A stretch of DNA of 64,000 bases from an uncultured Opitutia bacterium (GTDB lineage Bacteria; Verrucomicrobiota; Verrucomicrobiia; Opitutales; Opitutaceae): positions 1 through 64,000 of the forward strand of contig CAITWF010000078.1 of NCBI GenBank assembly GCA_903896015.1. Reading direction: 5' to 3'. The position numbers were made by a program, and so were the translations under genes. Of this stretch, positions 40,905 to 49,427 are shown piece by piece (position 1 is the first letter of the stretch; the number at the start of each line of letters is the position of its first letter). The notes below the pieces were generated by a model, which was given only the letters and a program-made list of their open reading frames with translations, did no database searches and was not told where the DNA came from.

Positions 40905-41921
40905 TCAGCTTTTCTGCGCCACGAGTTTTGGCCCGCGGCTTTTTGCGACCGTGATGATTGCGACGGCGCCGATGATCACGGTGGCGGCGAGCGCGATGCG
41001 CGGCGTGAGCGGCTCGTTGAGCACCGCCCAGCCGAGGATGACGGCGACGACGGGGTTGACGTAGGCGTAGGTCGACACGCGCGCCGGCGTGCTGTGTTTT
41101 AACAGCCAAACGTAAATCGGAAACGCAAGCAACGAGCCCGCGAGCACGAGGTAGGTCCAGGCGACCCACGAGCGTGCGCTAATGGCGGCGACGTGCAGCC
41201 GCGCGCTTTCGCCGACGAGGAGGCCGGTGAGTGTCATCACCACGCCGCCGCAAATCATCTGGAGCGCCGCGGCCATCATCGGCTCGGCCCCACTTTTCGC
41301 ATGCTTGCTGAAGAGCGATCCAGCCCACCAACTCGCGCTGGCGAAAAGCAGCGCGCAAACGCTTAGCGCCGGCGGTTGTGTTCCGACCGGCAACGCGCCG
41401 GGTCCGAGCAAAATGAAAAGTCCGCCGAGCCCGACGCCTAGCCCGAGCCATAACGCGACCGTCGGCTTCGTGCCGCCGGGCCGCAGCCACTCCATGAGGA
41501 TCATCATCATTGGCGACGCGCCGAGAATGAGGGTCGTCAGGCCGGATGGCACCGTCTGCTCGGCCCACGCGACGACAGCGTTGCCACCGAGCAACAAACA
41601 CGTGCCGATGATCGCGTGATCGCGCCACTGGGCGGGCGTCGGCCACGCGGCGCCACGGAGTTTGAGCGCGACGAACAGAATCGGCCCCGCAAGCAGAAAG
41701 CGCCCGCCCGCCATCAGGAACGGCGGCATCGTTTCCACGGCGATACGAATGCCGAGATACGTACTGCCCCAGATCACGTAGATCGCGAGGAAACCGAGGA
41801 GGAGGGCGGTGCGGGAGGGAGGGTGGGGCACGAGGGGGAGGGACGCGGAGAATGGGAGCGAGGGAGACGGAGCGAGGTGAGATTCCGGCGCGGAAAATTT
41901 ATCCGATGCGGTCGACAGCAT
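40905..41921 (-). CDS. EamA-family (DMT) exporter
   Basis: 338 residues from ATG 41921. Ten hydrophobic helices form two EamA repeats, starting at LLGFLAIYVIWGSTYLGIRIAV and at LSVCALLFASASWWAGSLFSKH. The family exports amino acids, metabolites or toxic amines (RhtA, YedA types). It is the last of three same-strand genes after the MocR regulator and GNAT. MocR-type regulators are often linked to EamA exporters, so export under MocR control is a reasonable inference. A Pro/Ser-rich 35-residue N-terminus is unusual. Confidence 0.87.
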   Translation of the reverse strand: MLSTASDKFSAPESHLAPSPSLPFSASLPLVPHPPSRTALLLGFLAIYVIWGSTYLGIRIAVETMPPFLMAGGRFLLAGPILFVALKLRGAAWPTPAQWRDHAIIGTCLLLGGNAVVAWAEQTVPSGLTTLILGASPMMMILMEWLRPGGTKPTVALWLGLGVGLGGLFILLGPGALPVGTQPPALSVCALLFASASWWAGSLFSKHAKSGAEPMMAAALQMICGGVVMTLTGLLVGESARLHVAAISARSWVAWTYLVLAGSLLAFPIYVWLLKHSTPARVSTYAYVNPVVAVILGWAVLNEPLTPRIALAATVIIGAVAIITVAKSRGPKLVAQKS

Positions 41922-41946
41922 TATGTCAGGAGCGATCGCGCGCGGG

Positions 41947-42468
41947 TCAGGGCAGTTCTTTATAGTAAACCACCGTGTCGATGAGCGAACCGTCGGGATT
42001 CGCGGCGAAACGTGGGATGACGCCAACGCGCGTGTAGCCGGCTCGGTCGTAGAGGCCGAGGGCATTGCCGGACGCGCCGCTGTCGAGCACGATGAGCGGG
42101 CGACCATGAGCGAGCGCGGCGACTTCTGTGGCACGGATGAGCGCCGCGCCGAGGCCGCGCCGGCGGTGCGAACGATGCACGAGAAGTTTTTGCAGCTCAG
42201 CGCGGTGGCGGCCGTTGGGCTGCGGTGCTAGCGCGAGTTGCACGCTGCCGACGATCCGTCCGGCGTCGCGGGCGACGAACACGAGCCGCTGTCCCGAGGC
42301 TGCACCGGCGAAAACGCCCGACCAGAACGCTTTCACTTCATCCTCGCCGAGCGGCAGCATGAATCCGATCGACGCGCCCCCTTCGACGACGTCGCGCATC
42401 AACGCCGCAAGATCGGCGAGATCCGCGGCGCTCGGTGGGAGGGTGAGCGGTTCGATCGGCGGGGTCAT
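41947..42468 (-). CDS. GNAT-family N-acetyltransferase
   Basis: 173 residues from ATG 42468, 7 bp after the MocR stop. The acetyl-CoA loop HRSHRRRGLGAALI (about 98-111) and the upstream strand LQKLLVH are typical. The C-terminal GLYDRAGYTRVGVIPRFA matches enzymes that acetylate small amines. The position between a MocR regulator and an EamA exporter suggests joint handling of an amine or amino acid. The substrate is unknown. Confidence 0.85.
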   Translation of the reverse strand: MTPPIEPLTLPPSAADLADLAALMRDVVEGGASIGFMLPLGEDEVKAFWSGVFAGAASGQRLVFVARDAGRIVGSVQLALAPQPNGRHRAELQKLLVHRSHRRRGLGAALIRATEVAALAHGRPLIVLDSGASGNALGLYDRAGYTRVGVIPRFAANPDGSLIDTVVYYKELP

Positions 42469-42475
42469 GCGTTGA

Positions 42476-43918
42476 TCAGAGCTGCCTTTTTGCCAGCTCG
42501 CCAAGTGTGCGCAGCGAGGTTTCGACACTGTCGTTCCACGGTAAGCCGCAGTTCATCCGCAGACAATTCCGGTAGCGATCCTTCACGGAGAAAAGCGCGC
42601 CGGGTGCAGTGCAAATTTTGTGCTTCAGGCCGTCGCGGTAGAGTTTCAGCGAGTCGACGCCCGGCGGCATTTCGATCCAGAGCACGAAGCTGCCCTCGGG
42701 CCGGCTGATGCGCGTGCCCTCCGGGAAATGCCGCAGGATCGCCTGCGAGAACAGGTGGAGCTGGTGGTGATAGGCGCGCCGGATCGAGCGGAGGTGGTGA
42801 TCGTAGCCGCCGTTGCGGAGAAAATCGGAGACGGTTTTCTGCAACACGACGGGCGTGCCGAGCGTGTTGGTGAACTTGAGTCGCTTCACGCGCTCGAGGT
42901 AGCGGCCGGGCGCGCACCAGCCGACGCGCAACGAGGGCGCGAGCGTCTTGCCGAACGAACTGCAAAGCAGCACGCGACCGTCCGTATCCCAAGCTTTGAG
43001 CGGCTTCGGACGCCGTTCGCCGAAGTGGAGATCGCCGTAGATGTCGTCCTCGATGATCGCGACGTCGAACTCGGCGCAGATTTTGTAGAGCTGCTCCTTG
43101 CTCGGATCGGGCATGCACGAACCGAGCGGGTTGGAGTAGCTCGGCATGACCATGAGCGCCTTCACGTGGTTGTTTGCGAACGCGTCACGCGTGGCGTCGA
43201 GACAGATGCCGGTGCGCGGGCCGGTGGGGATTTCAACGACGCGGAGGTTCAGGCTCTGGATCGCCTCGAGAAAACCGAAGTAGGTGGGCGTCTCGACGGC
43301 AACGGTGTCCCCGGGCTTCGTGACCGCGCGCAACGAAAGGTGCAGCGCTTCGGCGCAACCGATCGTGATGACGAGTTCGTCGTGCGCGAGCGGGCAGCCG
43401 GCCTGCAAATAGCGCCGCGCGATTTCACGAGCGAGTGGATCGTAGGCCCAGTTCATAGCGTAGCGCCCGAGCAGCGCGGGATCATTGCGGCCGACCGCGG
43501 CGAGGATCCGGGCGAGTTTCTTCGTGGGGAACAGCGAGTGGTGCGGGCAGGCCGCGCCGAACGGCACGTAGCTCGGATCGGTCGCGAGGGTGAGCACCTC
43601 GGCGGTGAGATCGTTGACACCTACGGCGCTGGGCTTCGCCATGGGCTTGGCCATGCGCGGCTCGGGCGTGTCGGTCGGGAGCCGCGGGCGCACATAGTAG
43701 CCGGACTGCGGCCGCGCCTCGATCCAGCCGCGGTTTTCCAACACGGTGTACGCTTGGAGCACCGTGGAGATCGAGACGTCGCGCTGCATCGACATGCGGC
43801 GGACGGACGGCAGCCGGTGGCCGGGGCGGAGCGTGCCTTGCTCGATCAACAATTCGAGGGAACGCGCGAGCTCGACGTAGAGCGGCGCGGGCGCGGGGGC
43901 AGTGAGCGTCTGGATCAT
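42476..43918 (-). CDS. MocR-family regulator (GntR HTH fused to aminotransferase)
   Basis: 480 residues from ATG 43918. The N-terminal GntR winged helix (about 10-78) has LYVELARSLELLIEQGTLRPGHRLPSVR and STVLQAYTVLENRGWIEARPQSGYYV. The rest is a fold-type I aminotransferase domain with PSYSNPLGSCM, IEDDIYGDL and the PLP lysine in SSFGKTLAPSLRVGW. MocR proteins use a PLP adduct as an effector sensor and usually control a neighbouring gene. The GNAT and EamA genes follow on the same strand, so it may autoregulate them. Confidence 0.9.
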   Translation of the reverse strand: MIQTLTAPAPAPLYVELARSLELLIEQGTLRPGHRLPSVRRMSMQRDVSISTVLQAYTVLENRGWIEARPQSGYYVRPRLPTDTPEPRMAKPMAKPSAVGVNDLTAEVLTLATDPSYVPFGAACPHHSLFPTKKLARILAAVGRNDPALLGRYAMNWAYDPLAREIARRYLQAGCPLAHDELVITIGCAEALHLSLRAVTKPGDTVAVETPTYFGFLEAIQSLNLRVVEIPTGPRTGICLDATRDAFANNHVKALMVMPSYSNPLGSCMPDPSKEQLYKICAEFDVAIIEDDIYGDLHFGERRPKPLKAWDTDGRVLLCSSFGKTLAPSLRVGWCAPGRYLERVKRLKFTNTLGTPVVLQKTVSDFLRNGGYDHHLRSIRRAYHHQLHLFSQAILRHFPEGTRISRPEGSFVLWIEMPPGVDSLKLYRDGLKHKICTAPGALFSVKDRYRNCLRMNCGLPWNDSVETSLRTLGELAKRQL

Positions 43919-44087
43919 GGGAGCGGTGGGAGGGCGGAGACGGTAGCGGATCGGACGGTGCGGAGGCAGACGTAGCGGGCGGAGTTTGCGACCGGCACAG
44001 TTGGAGCAAAGATGAAAGTGTGACCATGACAATTGGGGATGGGCCCATGCGTTGACAGCAGGGCGGGATTGCGGCGGGCTGCGCGCG

Positions 44088-44663
44088 ATGGATGAGGAGC
44101 AGCAGGAATTTTCCCGATTGGTCGGCGCGGTGCTCGTGCGGTTCTACGCGCAGAACGCCCGAACTCCACCGCCCGGCCCCGAGTTGGCCGCATTCGGCGC
44201 CCGTCTGGGGGCAATCGTCGCGGAGCGCGGGTTGCCACGGCCGCTGGCGGCGCACGAGCGCGGCGCGCCGGGCGAAATGAGTGACGAGAAGTGTGCGCCG
44301 CTGGTCGCGGCAGCTCTGGGCGGTGCGACGGACGAATTACTGGCGACGGCGGCGAAGCAACTCGTGAAGGCGTGTTTTTATCCCGAGTTCAAGACCTGTC
44401 GCGATTCGTGGTGCGAGGTGGCGGCGGACGGCGCGTGCCGGCGGCAGGAGCTGGCGCGGGTGTGCGGGCGGGTGAGCGGCACGCATTGCGTGGATTGTCC
44501 GCATTGGGTCGCGCTGACGCCGGCGCAGAATGAAAAGATGCTGGCGAAGCGCTGGCACGCGCGGGGGGCTGAGCTCGTGGAAAATCGCGGCGTGTTTTTG
44601 CCGGAGGATTTTCGCGCGCTGCGCCGGTGGCTGCATGCGCGGGCGCGCGCGCCGCGAAAATAA
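44088..44663 (+). CDS. Cysteine-rich protein of unknown function
   Basis: 191 residues from ATG 44088. Eight cysteines cluster in the centre (69, 96, 104, 109, 117, 126, 134, 137), with GTHCVDCPHW giving a C-x2-C plus His. This suggests a zinc or Fe-S site. The flanking regions are helical and soluble. No domain name can be given. It is divergent from the MocR gene and converges with the second V4R gene. Confidence 0.7.
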   Translation: MDEEQQEFSRLVGAVLVRFYAQNARTPPPGPELAAFGARLGAIVAERGLPRPLAAHERGAPGEMSDEKCAPLVAAALGGATDELLATAAKQLVKACFYPEFKTCRDSWCEVAADGACRRQELARVCGRVSGTHCVDCPHWVALTPAQNEKMLAKRWHARGAELVENRGVFLPEDFRALRRWLHARARAPRK

Positions 44664-44682
44664 TTGCGGCGCGGGACGTGAT

Positions 44683-45327
44683 TCAGGCTTTCAACCGCGC
44701 GACGATTTCACCGGCGGCCTTGAGCCCGAGCAGCGGTCGGATCGGATCGAGACGCTCGGCGGACGTGATGACGAAGGTGCAGTGCGGCGCTCCGAGGCGG
44801 GCGCAGCCAATCTCGATGCAGCCGAGGGCCTGGCCGCTGACGGCTTCGAGGAAGCCTTGGAGAAATCCCGCTGGCAACGCATCGGCAAACTCGGTGCCGG
44901 ATTCGAGCGCCGCAACGAAGGCGCTGTGTTGCAGGCGGGCGATGACGAGGCCGTGCTCGGCGGCGTCGGTGAGATCGGCGGTGAGCAGTCCCCAGCCCTG
45001 AGCCTTGAATTGCCGCGCGGCGAGCGCGAGGCACGCCTCCAGCGGCTGATCGGTGAGCACGGGCTGACCGAGACGCGTGAGTTCGAGATCGAGCGTCGTG
45101 GCAAAGGCGTGACCGGCCGTGATGCCACCGGCGTGTTGCATGGCCGGCCAGGCGCCGGGTTTGTCGGCGTGAAACACAGCGTGCACGGCTTGCAAGAATG
45201 TCGAGGCGGCAAACACGATCCGCGAGCCATCGGCGACGAGGGCGACGCCGGCCGCCGGGTCGAGGCGGGGACCGCGACTTTCGAAGAGGCGGCCGAAGGG
45301 GGAGGCGGATTCGCCGGGCGGTTTCAT
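44683..45327 (-). CDS. V4R-domain protein (second of tandem pair)
   Basis: 214 residues from ATG 45327, overlapping the first V4R gene by 4 bp. The C-terminal V4R (4-vinyl reductase-type) domain (about 145-187) carries C175-x7-C183 in IGCARLGAPHCTF. The N-terminal half aligns with its neighbour: GWGLLTADLTDAAEHG here and GWGACVFDLSEHGK there, both followed by a similar LQHSA / LRHSA. V4R domains are ligand- or metal-binding modules in signalling and BchJ proteins. The Cys/His near 148 of the neighbour is missing here, so ligand properties may differ. Confidence 0.75.
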   Translation of the reverse strand: MKPPGESASPFGRLFESRGPRLDPAAGVALVADGSRIVFAASTFLQAVHAVFHADKPGAWPAMQHAGGITAGHAFATTLDLELTRLGQPVLTDQPLEACLALAARQFKAQGWGLLTADLTDAAEHGLVIARLQHSAFVAALESGTEFADALPAGFLQGFLEAVSGQALGCIEIGCARLGAPHCTFVITSAERLDPIRPLLGLKAAGEIVARLKA

Positions 45328-46025
45328 TTCTTCCAGGGGATTTTCGCGGCCTTGGCCGAAGCAGCCGGAGCGGCGGGCTTCGGATCGAGGCTGAGGCGGC
45401 GAATGGCCTCGTGCGCAAGGCCGGACTGACGGGCGGTTTCCGCGCGATCGATCAGGGGGCCGGGGCCGACGATGAAGCGACAGCAGGCGTGGCCCAGGGC
45501 GGTGCACTCGGTCTCGACGGCGTGGCTTTCCGTGCGATCGTAGAAGCTGAGCGCGCCAGCGAAGAGGCCGGCGTAGAGGTGGCACACGGGCGCGTTGACC
45601 TTGGCGTCACGGGAGGCGGCAGCGGCGGCGCTGTGGCGAAGTTCGACGAAGAGGAGACGTTTGCCGTGCTCGGAGAGATCAAAGACGCATGCGCCCCAGC
45701 CGGCGGCGGCGAACGGCGCGGCCCAGCGTTCGAGCACGAAGGGCGCGTCGAGATGCCAGAGGTCGCGCTGGTCTGAGGGGTCGAGCTCGGCGCGGAGGCG
45801 GGTGTGAAGGTGGAGCATTTCCTGCAGGCCCCATTCGTAGCCGGCGCGATAGAGGACTGGACGGAGGGTCTCCGGGCTTTCTCCGGGGAGGCCGGCGTGC
45901 AACGCCTGCATTACGGCTGCGGGCAGCGCGACCACACGGCGATCGTCCGGCGTGTGCAAAGCGCCTTCCGCGGGGCGGGAACGGATGAAATCCTGCGTAG
46001 TGGCACTGGAGGCGCGATCAGACAT
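45324..46025 (-). CDS. V4R-domain protein (first of tandem pair)
   Basis: 233 residues. The V4R domain (about 145-187) is clear: VCHLYAGLFAGALSF with C148/H149, then ETECTALGHACCRF with C174 and C181/C182. The Cys-x7-Cys spacing equals that of the downstream gene. The N-terminal 140 residues are soluble alpha/beta. It and its neighbour are diverged full-length paralogs joined by an ATGA overlap. They lie 147 bp downstream of the pseudo-NtrC gene on the same strand, suggesting one unit. Confidence 0.83.
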   Translation of the reverse strand: MSDRASSATTQDFIRSRPAEGALHTPDDRRVVALPAAVMQALHAGLPGESPETLRPVLYRAGYEWGLQEMLHLHTRLRAELDPSDQRDLWHLDAPFVLERWAAPFAAAGWGACVFDLSEHGKRLLFVELRHSAAAAASRDAKVNAPVCHLYAGLFAGALSFYDRTESHAVETECTALGHACCRFIVGPGPLIDRAETARQSGLAHEAIRRLSLDPKPAAPAASAKAAKIPWKK

Positions 46026-46172
46026 TCAGCGGCGGCAAGGCGGAGGGAGGAGATGTGGTGGGCGTCGAGCGGATGCGATCCGCGCGAACTCATCTAGCGT
46101 GTCAATCGGCCTGCACAGACACAAGGCGATTACGCAAACTTACGGCAATTCCCTCACCGGCGGGAGACGTGC

Positions 46173-47600
46173 TCAGGAGGCGAGCGCGGCACCGACGTGC
46201 GCGAGCGAACTCGCGAGGCGCTGGCCGAAATCATAGGCCTGCGTGGCGGGGCGAAACACGCTGCGTGCGCTGAGCGCGGGAGTCGTTGTCGCGGGGAGCT
46301 CGATGATTTTGACCGGCTGGGCCGGGGCGACGGGCAGAACGGTTACGGCCTTCGCGGGGGCGGGCGCCTTTTCGCTCGCGCGGTGATGGGCGGCGAGCGT
46401 CTCGACGTCGATATTCTGATCGCGCGAGGCGCGGGCGGCGGCGAGGAGCAAGCGGGAGAGTTGCGCGTAGTTGCCGGGCCAATCTTGGTTTTCGAGCCAG
46501 CGGGCAGCTTCGGCAGTGAGCGTGAAGGCCGCGGGAGCGTTGAGGGCGATGCGGTGTTCGGCGAGCAGTTGGGCGGCGTTGGCGAGGATGTCGGCGCGCA
46601 GTTCGCGGAGGGCCGGGACGGTGAGCGAGAGCGAACTAATTTTATAGTAGAGCGTCTCGTCGAAGCGGCCGGAGTCGGCGAGTTCGGAAAGATTGGCGGC
46701 AGCGGCGAGGATGACGCGGAAGCGGCGGGCGAAGGGTTGAAACACGTCGCGACTGGTGACGAGGTGCTCGAGGGTTTTCTGTTGCGCGGGGGTGAAGGTC
46801 TCCACGCCGGTAATGATGAGGGTGCCTGCGTCAGTCGAGAGCAGCGTGGGCGCGAGCGCCTCGATGAGGTGGCGGGTGTCGAACTGCGCGGCATCGCACA
46901 CCATGATCGGACCTTCGCGGAACATGGAGGTCTCGGCGAGATCGCGGGCGAGCGGCTCAAAGGGACTGCCGGTTTCGCCTTGGAGGAGGAGCACAGCGCG
47001 GAAGTCGCGGACTTTCCAGAGGCGGTGGCTGAAATCGCGAAATGCGGCCGAGGAGCCGAGAAAATAGCGGGGCTTGTAGGCGAGGTTGTCGAGCGCGGGC
47101 TCGAGCGCGGCAGCCACCGGGGCCGGGGCGAGCGGCGAACTGGAGCTGCCGCGGCGCGCGGCGGGCAGCGGAGAATTGGAGCCGCGACCGGCCGCACCGT
47201 CCTTGCCGGAAGGGCGGTTTAGTGTCTCGTTGATCTTTTCGAGAAGAATTTTCGGATTAGCCGGTTTGTTGAAGATGCCGGAGACGCCCTGGCTGCTGAG
47301 CTGGATGGCGAGTTCGAGGGTGAGAGAGCCGGAGACGAAGATGACCGCGATTTGGGGGAGAAGCTTGCGCAGCTCGTGCATGAAGGCCTGACCGTTCATG
47401 CCGGGCAGTTCGTAGTCGATTACGGCGAGGTCGTAGTTTCGGCCTTTGGCGGCCGAGAGCGCGGACTCCGGATGCTCATGCGCGGAGATTGCGTAGCCGG
47501 CTTGGCGCAGCAGCAGGCTCTGCATCTCGCGGAAGACCGAGGAGTCTTCGACAATGAGCACATGCGCGCGCGCTGACTTGGGCTGGAGGATGTCGCTCAT
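46173..47600 (-). CDS. Receiver protein with inactive NtrC-like ATPase domain
   Basis: 475 residues from ATG 47600. The receiver (10-125) has D19, phosphoacceptor D62 (VIDYELPGMNG), SGS and NKPA. A Ser/Ala/Pro-rich linker (about 128-165) leads to an NtrC-like AAA+ remnant. Walker A is broken (LLQGETGSPFEP), Walker B is absent (GTLIITGVETFT), GAFTGA is absent, and WPGNYAQL lacks the sensor-II Arg. The C-terminus is Pro/Ala-rich with no helix-turn-helix. It cannot bind ATP or contact sigma-54 in the normal way. It is probably a phosphorylation-controlled adaptor. Confidence 0.85.
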   Translation of the reverse strand: MSDILQPKSARAHVLIVEDSSVFREMQSLLLRQAGYAISAHEHPESALSAAKGRNYDLAVIDYELPGMNGQAFMHELRKLLPQIAVIFVSGSLTLELAIQLSSQGVSGIFNKPANPKILLEKINETLNRPSGKDGAAGRGSNSPLPAARRGSSSSPLAPAPVAAALEPALDNLAYKPRYFLGSSAAFRDFSHRLWKVRDFRAVLLLQGETGSPFEPLARDLAETSMFREGPIMVCDAAQFDTRHLIEALAPTLLSTDAGTLIITGVETFTPAQQKTLEHLVTSRDVFQPFARRFRVILAAAANLSELADSGRFDETLYYKISSLSLTVPALRELRADILANAAQLLAEHRIALNAPAAFTLTAEAARWLENQDWPGNYAQLSRLLLAAARASRDQNIDVETLAAHHRASEKAPAPAKAVTVLPVAPAQPVKIIELPATTTPALSARSVFRPATQAYDFGQRLASSLAHVGAALAS

Positions 47601-47753
47601 CGGGCAGTCCCCACCCAGCTTGATTGCGCGGCCACGCGGCCGGATCGACGGGACAATGTGTGCTTGAATTCTCTCATGGGGATTGTCAGACGATTCATAG
47701 TATCCAACGCGGTCCGTCCCAGCATCCGTAATTATGCGGAGATTTGGCGGGCA

Positions 47754-48419
47754 ATGTTGCTTACCTCCGTGCCAGAAAAAAATCAGCGAAATCTCCGCGT
47801 CGTGGTCATCGAAGACGAAACGATGTTTCGTCAACTGATCCTGCTGACGCTCGGCAAGGTGAAGGCTCTCACCGTTATTGGCGAGTTCGGCCTCGGCAAG
47901 CCAGGCCTCCAGTTTTGCCTCCGCGATAAGCCCGACATGCTTGTTGTCGACCTCATGCTGCCGGACCTTAACGGCATGGAGATCGCGCGCGAGGTGCGGA
48001 AGGCGCTGCCCGAAACAAAAATTCTGGTGATCACCGCGCATCCCAGCGAGCGGTTGCCGGCTGACCTGATGGCGCTCGGCGTGAACGGCTACGTCGACAA
48101 AACCGAGCCGATCGAATATGTGCTGAGCGCGGTCGAGACGGTGCGCGCGGGCGGAATGTTTTTCGCGAGCAAGGTGCGGGGCAAGGTCGGCGCGCTCGCA
48201 GTGCAGCGCAAGCCGATGGATGTGCCGCTCACCGAGCGCGAAATCGAAATCGCCCGCCTTGTCGCGCGCGGTCAGATGTCCAAGGAAATCGCCGCGACCC
48301 TCAATCTCAGTGTGCGTACGGTCGAAAAGCACCGCGCGAACATCATGGAGAAGATCGGCGTGCGCGAAGTGGCTAGCCTGACTCGCTGGTGCATTCAAAC
48401 CGGCCTCGTTGAGGATTGA
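47754..48419 (+). CDS. LuxR/NarL-type response regulator
   Basis: 221 residues from ATG 47754. The receiver (15-130) has E20/D21, phosphoacceptor D66 (VVDLMLPDLNG), ITAH and a VDKTE lysine. The C-terminal LuxR-type HTH (about 158-215) reads LTEREIEIARLVARGQMSKEIAATLNLSVRTVEKHRANIMEKIG. It is divergent from the pseudo-NtrC gene across 153 bp, and its stop is 5 bp from that of the convergent HPt gene. Confidence 0.93.
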   Translation: MLLTSVPEKNQRNLRVVVIEDETMFRQLILLTLGKVKALTVIGEFGLGKPGLQFCLRDKPDMLVVDLMLPDLNGMEIAREVRKALPETKILVITAHPSERLPADLMALGVNGYVDKTEPIEYVLSAVETVRAGGMFFASKVRGKVGALAVQRKPMDVPLTEREIEIARLVARGQMSKEIAATLNLSVRTVEKHRANIMEKIGVREVASLTRWCIQTGLVED

Positions 48420-48424
48420 GCACT

Positions 48425-48763
48425 TCACGCGCCGATGAAGGCGCGAAGCGGCGGAGCAATCTGATCAAAATCCGCCTGGATCGCGGCGAGATCTGCGGGC
48501 GTAAGGTCGGCGCCGGTGGGACCTTCAAGGCGTTTTTCCAGCTCGGCCATCCGTTGGGACAATCCCATCGCCCCCATCAGCCGCGCGTTGCTTTTCAAGC
48601 TATGCGCGATCCGATGGCGATTTGCGCGGTTTCCCCCGGCGAGCTCTTTCAGTGAGACGGGAAAGTCGCGCAGGAATGTTTGGGTGAGTGTCCGCACGTT
48701 GTCCTCGCCGAGGACGGAGGCGAGTTCGGCGAGCGCCTCATTGGGCGGCGGCACGTTTGACAT
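48425..48763 (-). CDS. Free-standing HPt phosphotransfer protein
   Basis: 112 residues from ATG 48763, entirely a helical-bundle HPt domain. H54 in RIAHSLKSNARLMGA is the phosphorylated histidine. The FLRDFPVSLKEL helix before it and the QRMAELEKRLE helix after it fit the family. It would carry phosphate from the receiver of a hybrid kinase (37116 or 49428) to the receivers encoded alongside. Confidence 0.9.
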   Translation of the reverse strand: MSNVPPPNEALAELASVLGEDNVRTLTQTFLRDFPVSLKELAGGNRANRHRIAHSLKSNARLMGAMGLSQRMAELEKRLEGPTGADLTPADLAAIQADFDQIAPPLRAFIGA

Positions 48764-48841
48764 GCTGTGCAAAAGCGCACGAGTCGGGGGCACTTCGCAA
48801 AACAAAAATGCCTTGAAAATTATTTCCGTCGGCCCCGACCA

Positions 48842-49321
48842 TCAGGCGTAGCGCGCGAGTGCCGGGCCCGTCAGTCGGCAGATTTGCCACTCGGACATCC
48901 GTCGTGCGCCGATCGATTCGTAGAACGCAATCGCGGGGGCATTCCAGTCGAGCACGCTCCACTCCATGCGGCCGCAGCCGCGGGTGTTGGCGAGTTGGGC
49001 GAGGTGGAGGAGCAGAGCCTTGCCGATGCCGCGGCCACGAAATTCGGGCTTCACGAACAGGTCCTCAAGGTAGAGACCGGGTTTCGCGAGAAACGTCGAG
49101 TAGTTGAAAAAATACAGAGCAAAGCCCGCCGGCGCGTCGCCGGCGAACGCCAGCACGCAGTGCGCGATGGGCACGCCATCTGCGGGAAAGAGCGTGGCGC
49201 GCAGCTGCGCCTCGTCGGCGGTGACTTCGTCGGCGAGTTTTTCGTAGTCGGCGAGCGCGCGGATGAACGCGAGGATTTGCGGCACGTCGGCGGCCGTGGC
49301 GGGACGGATGAGTGGGTGCAC
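48842..49321 (-). CDS. GNAT acetyltransferase, SSAT-like
   Basis: 159 residues from GTG 49321, chosen because the family begins just before an IRPATAADVPQIL motif. Upstream codons would overlap the divergent kinase start. The acetyl-CoA loop VKPEFRGRGIGKALLLHLA (about 90-108) and WSVLDWNAPAIAFYESIGA are typical of the spermidine/thialysine acetyltransferase branch. ATP-independent transfer of acetyl to a small amine is expected. The specific amine is unknown. Confidence 0.85.
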   Translation of the reverse strand: MHPLIRPATAADVPQILAFIRALADYEKLADEVTADEAQLRATLFPADGVPIAHCVLAFAGDAPAGFALYFFNYSTFLAKPGLYLEDLFVKPEFRGRGIGKALLLHLAQLANTRGCGRMEWSVLDWNAPAIAFYESIGARRMSEWQICRLTGPALARYA

Positions 49322-49427
49322 GGCGCGAGCGGCGCCCACCCATGCGGCAAAGTCAAGCGGCGGGTGCGCGCGGGCTTTGTCCCTCGACAAAGGGAAATGC
49401 GCTGCGTTTTGTCGCGTCGACTTCCGC

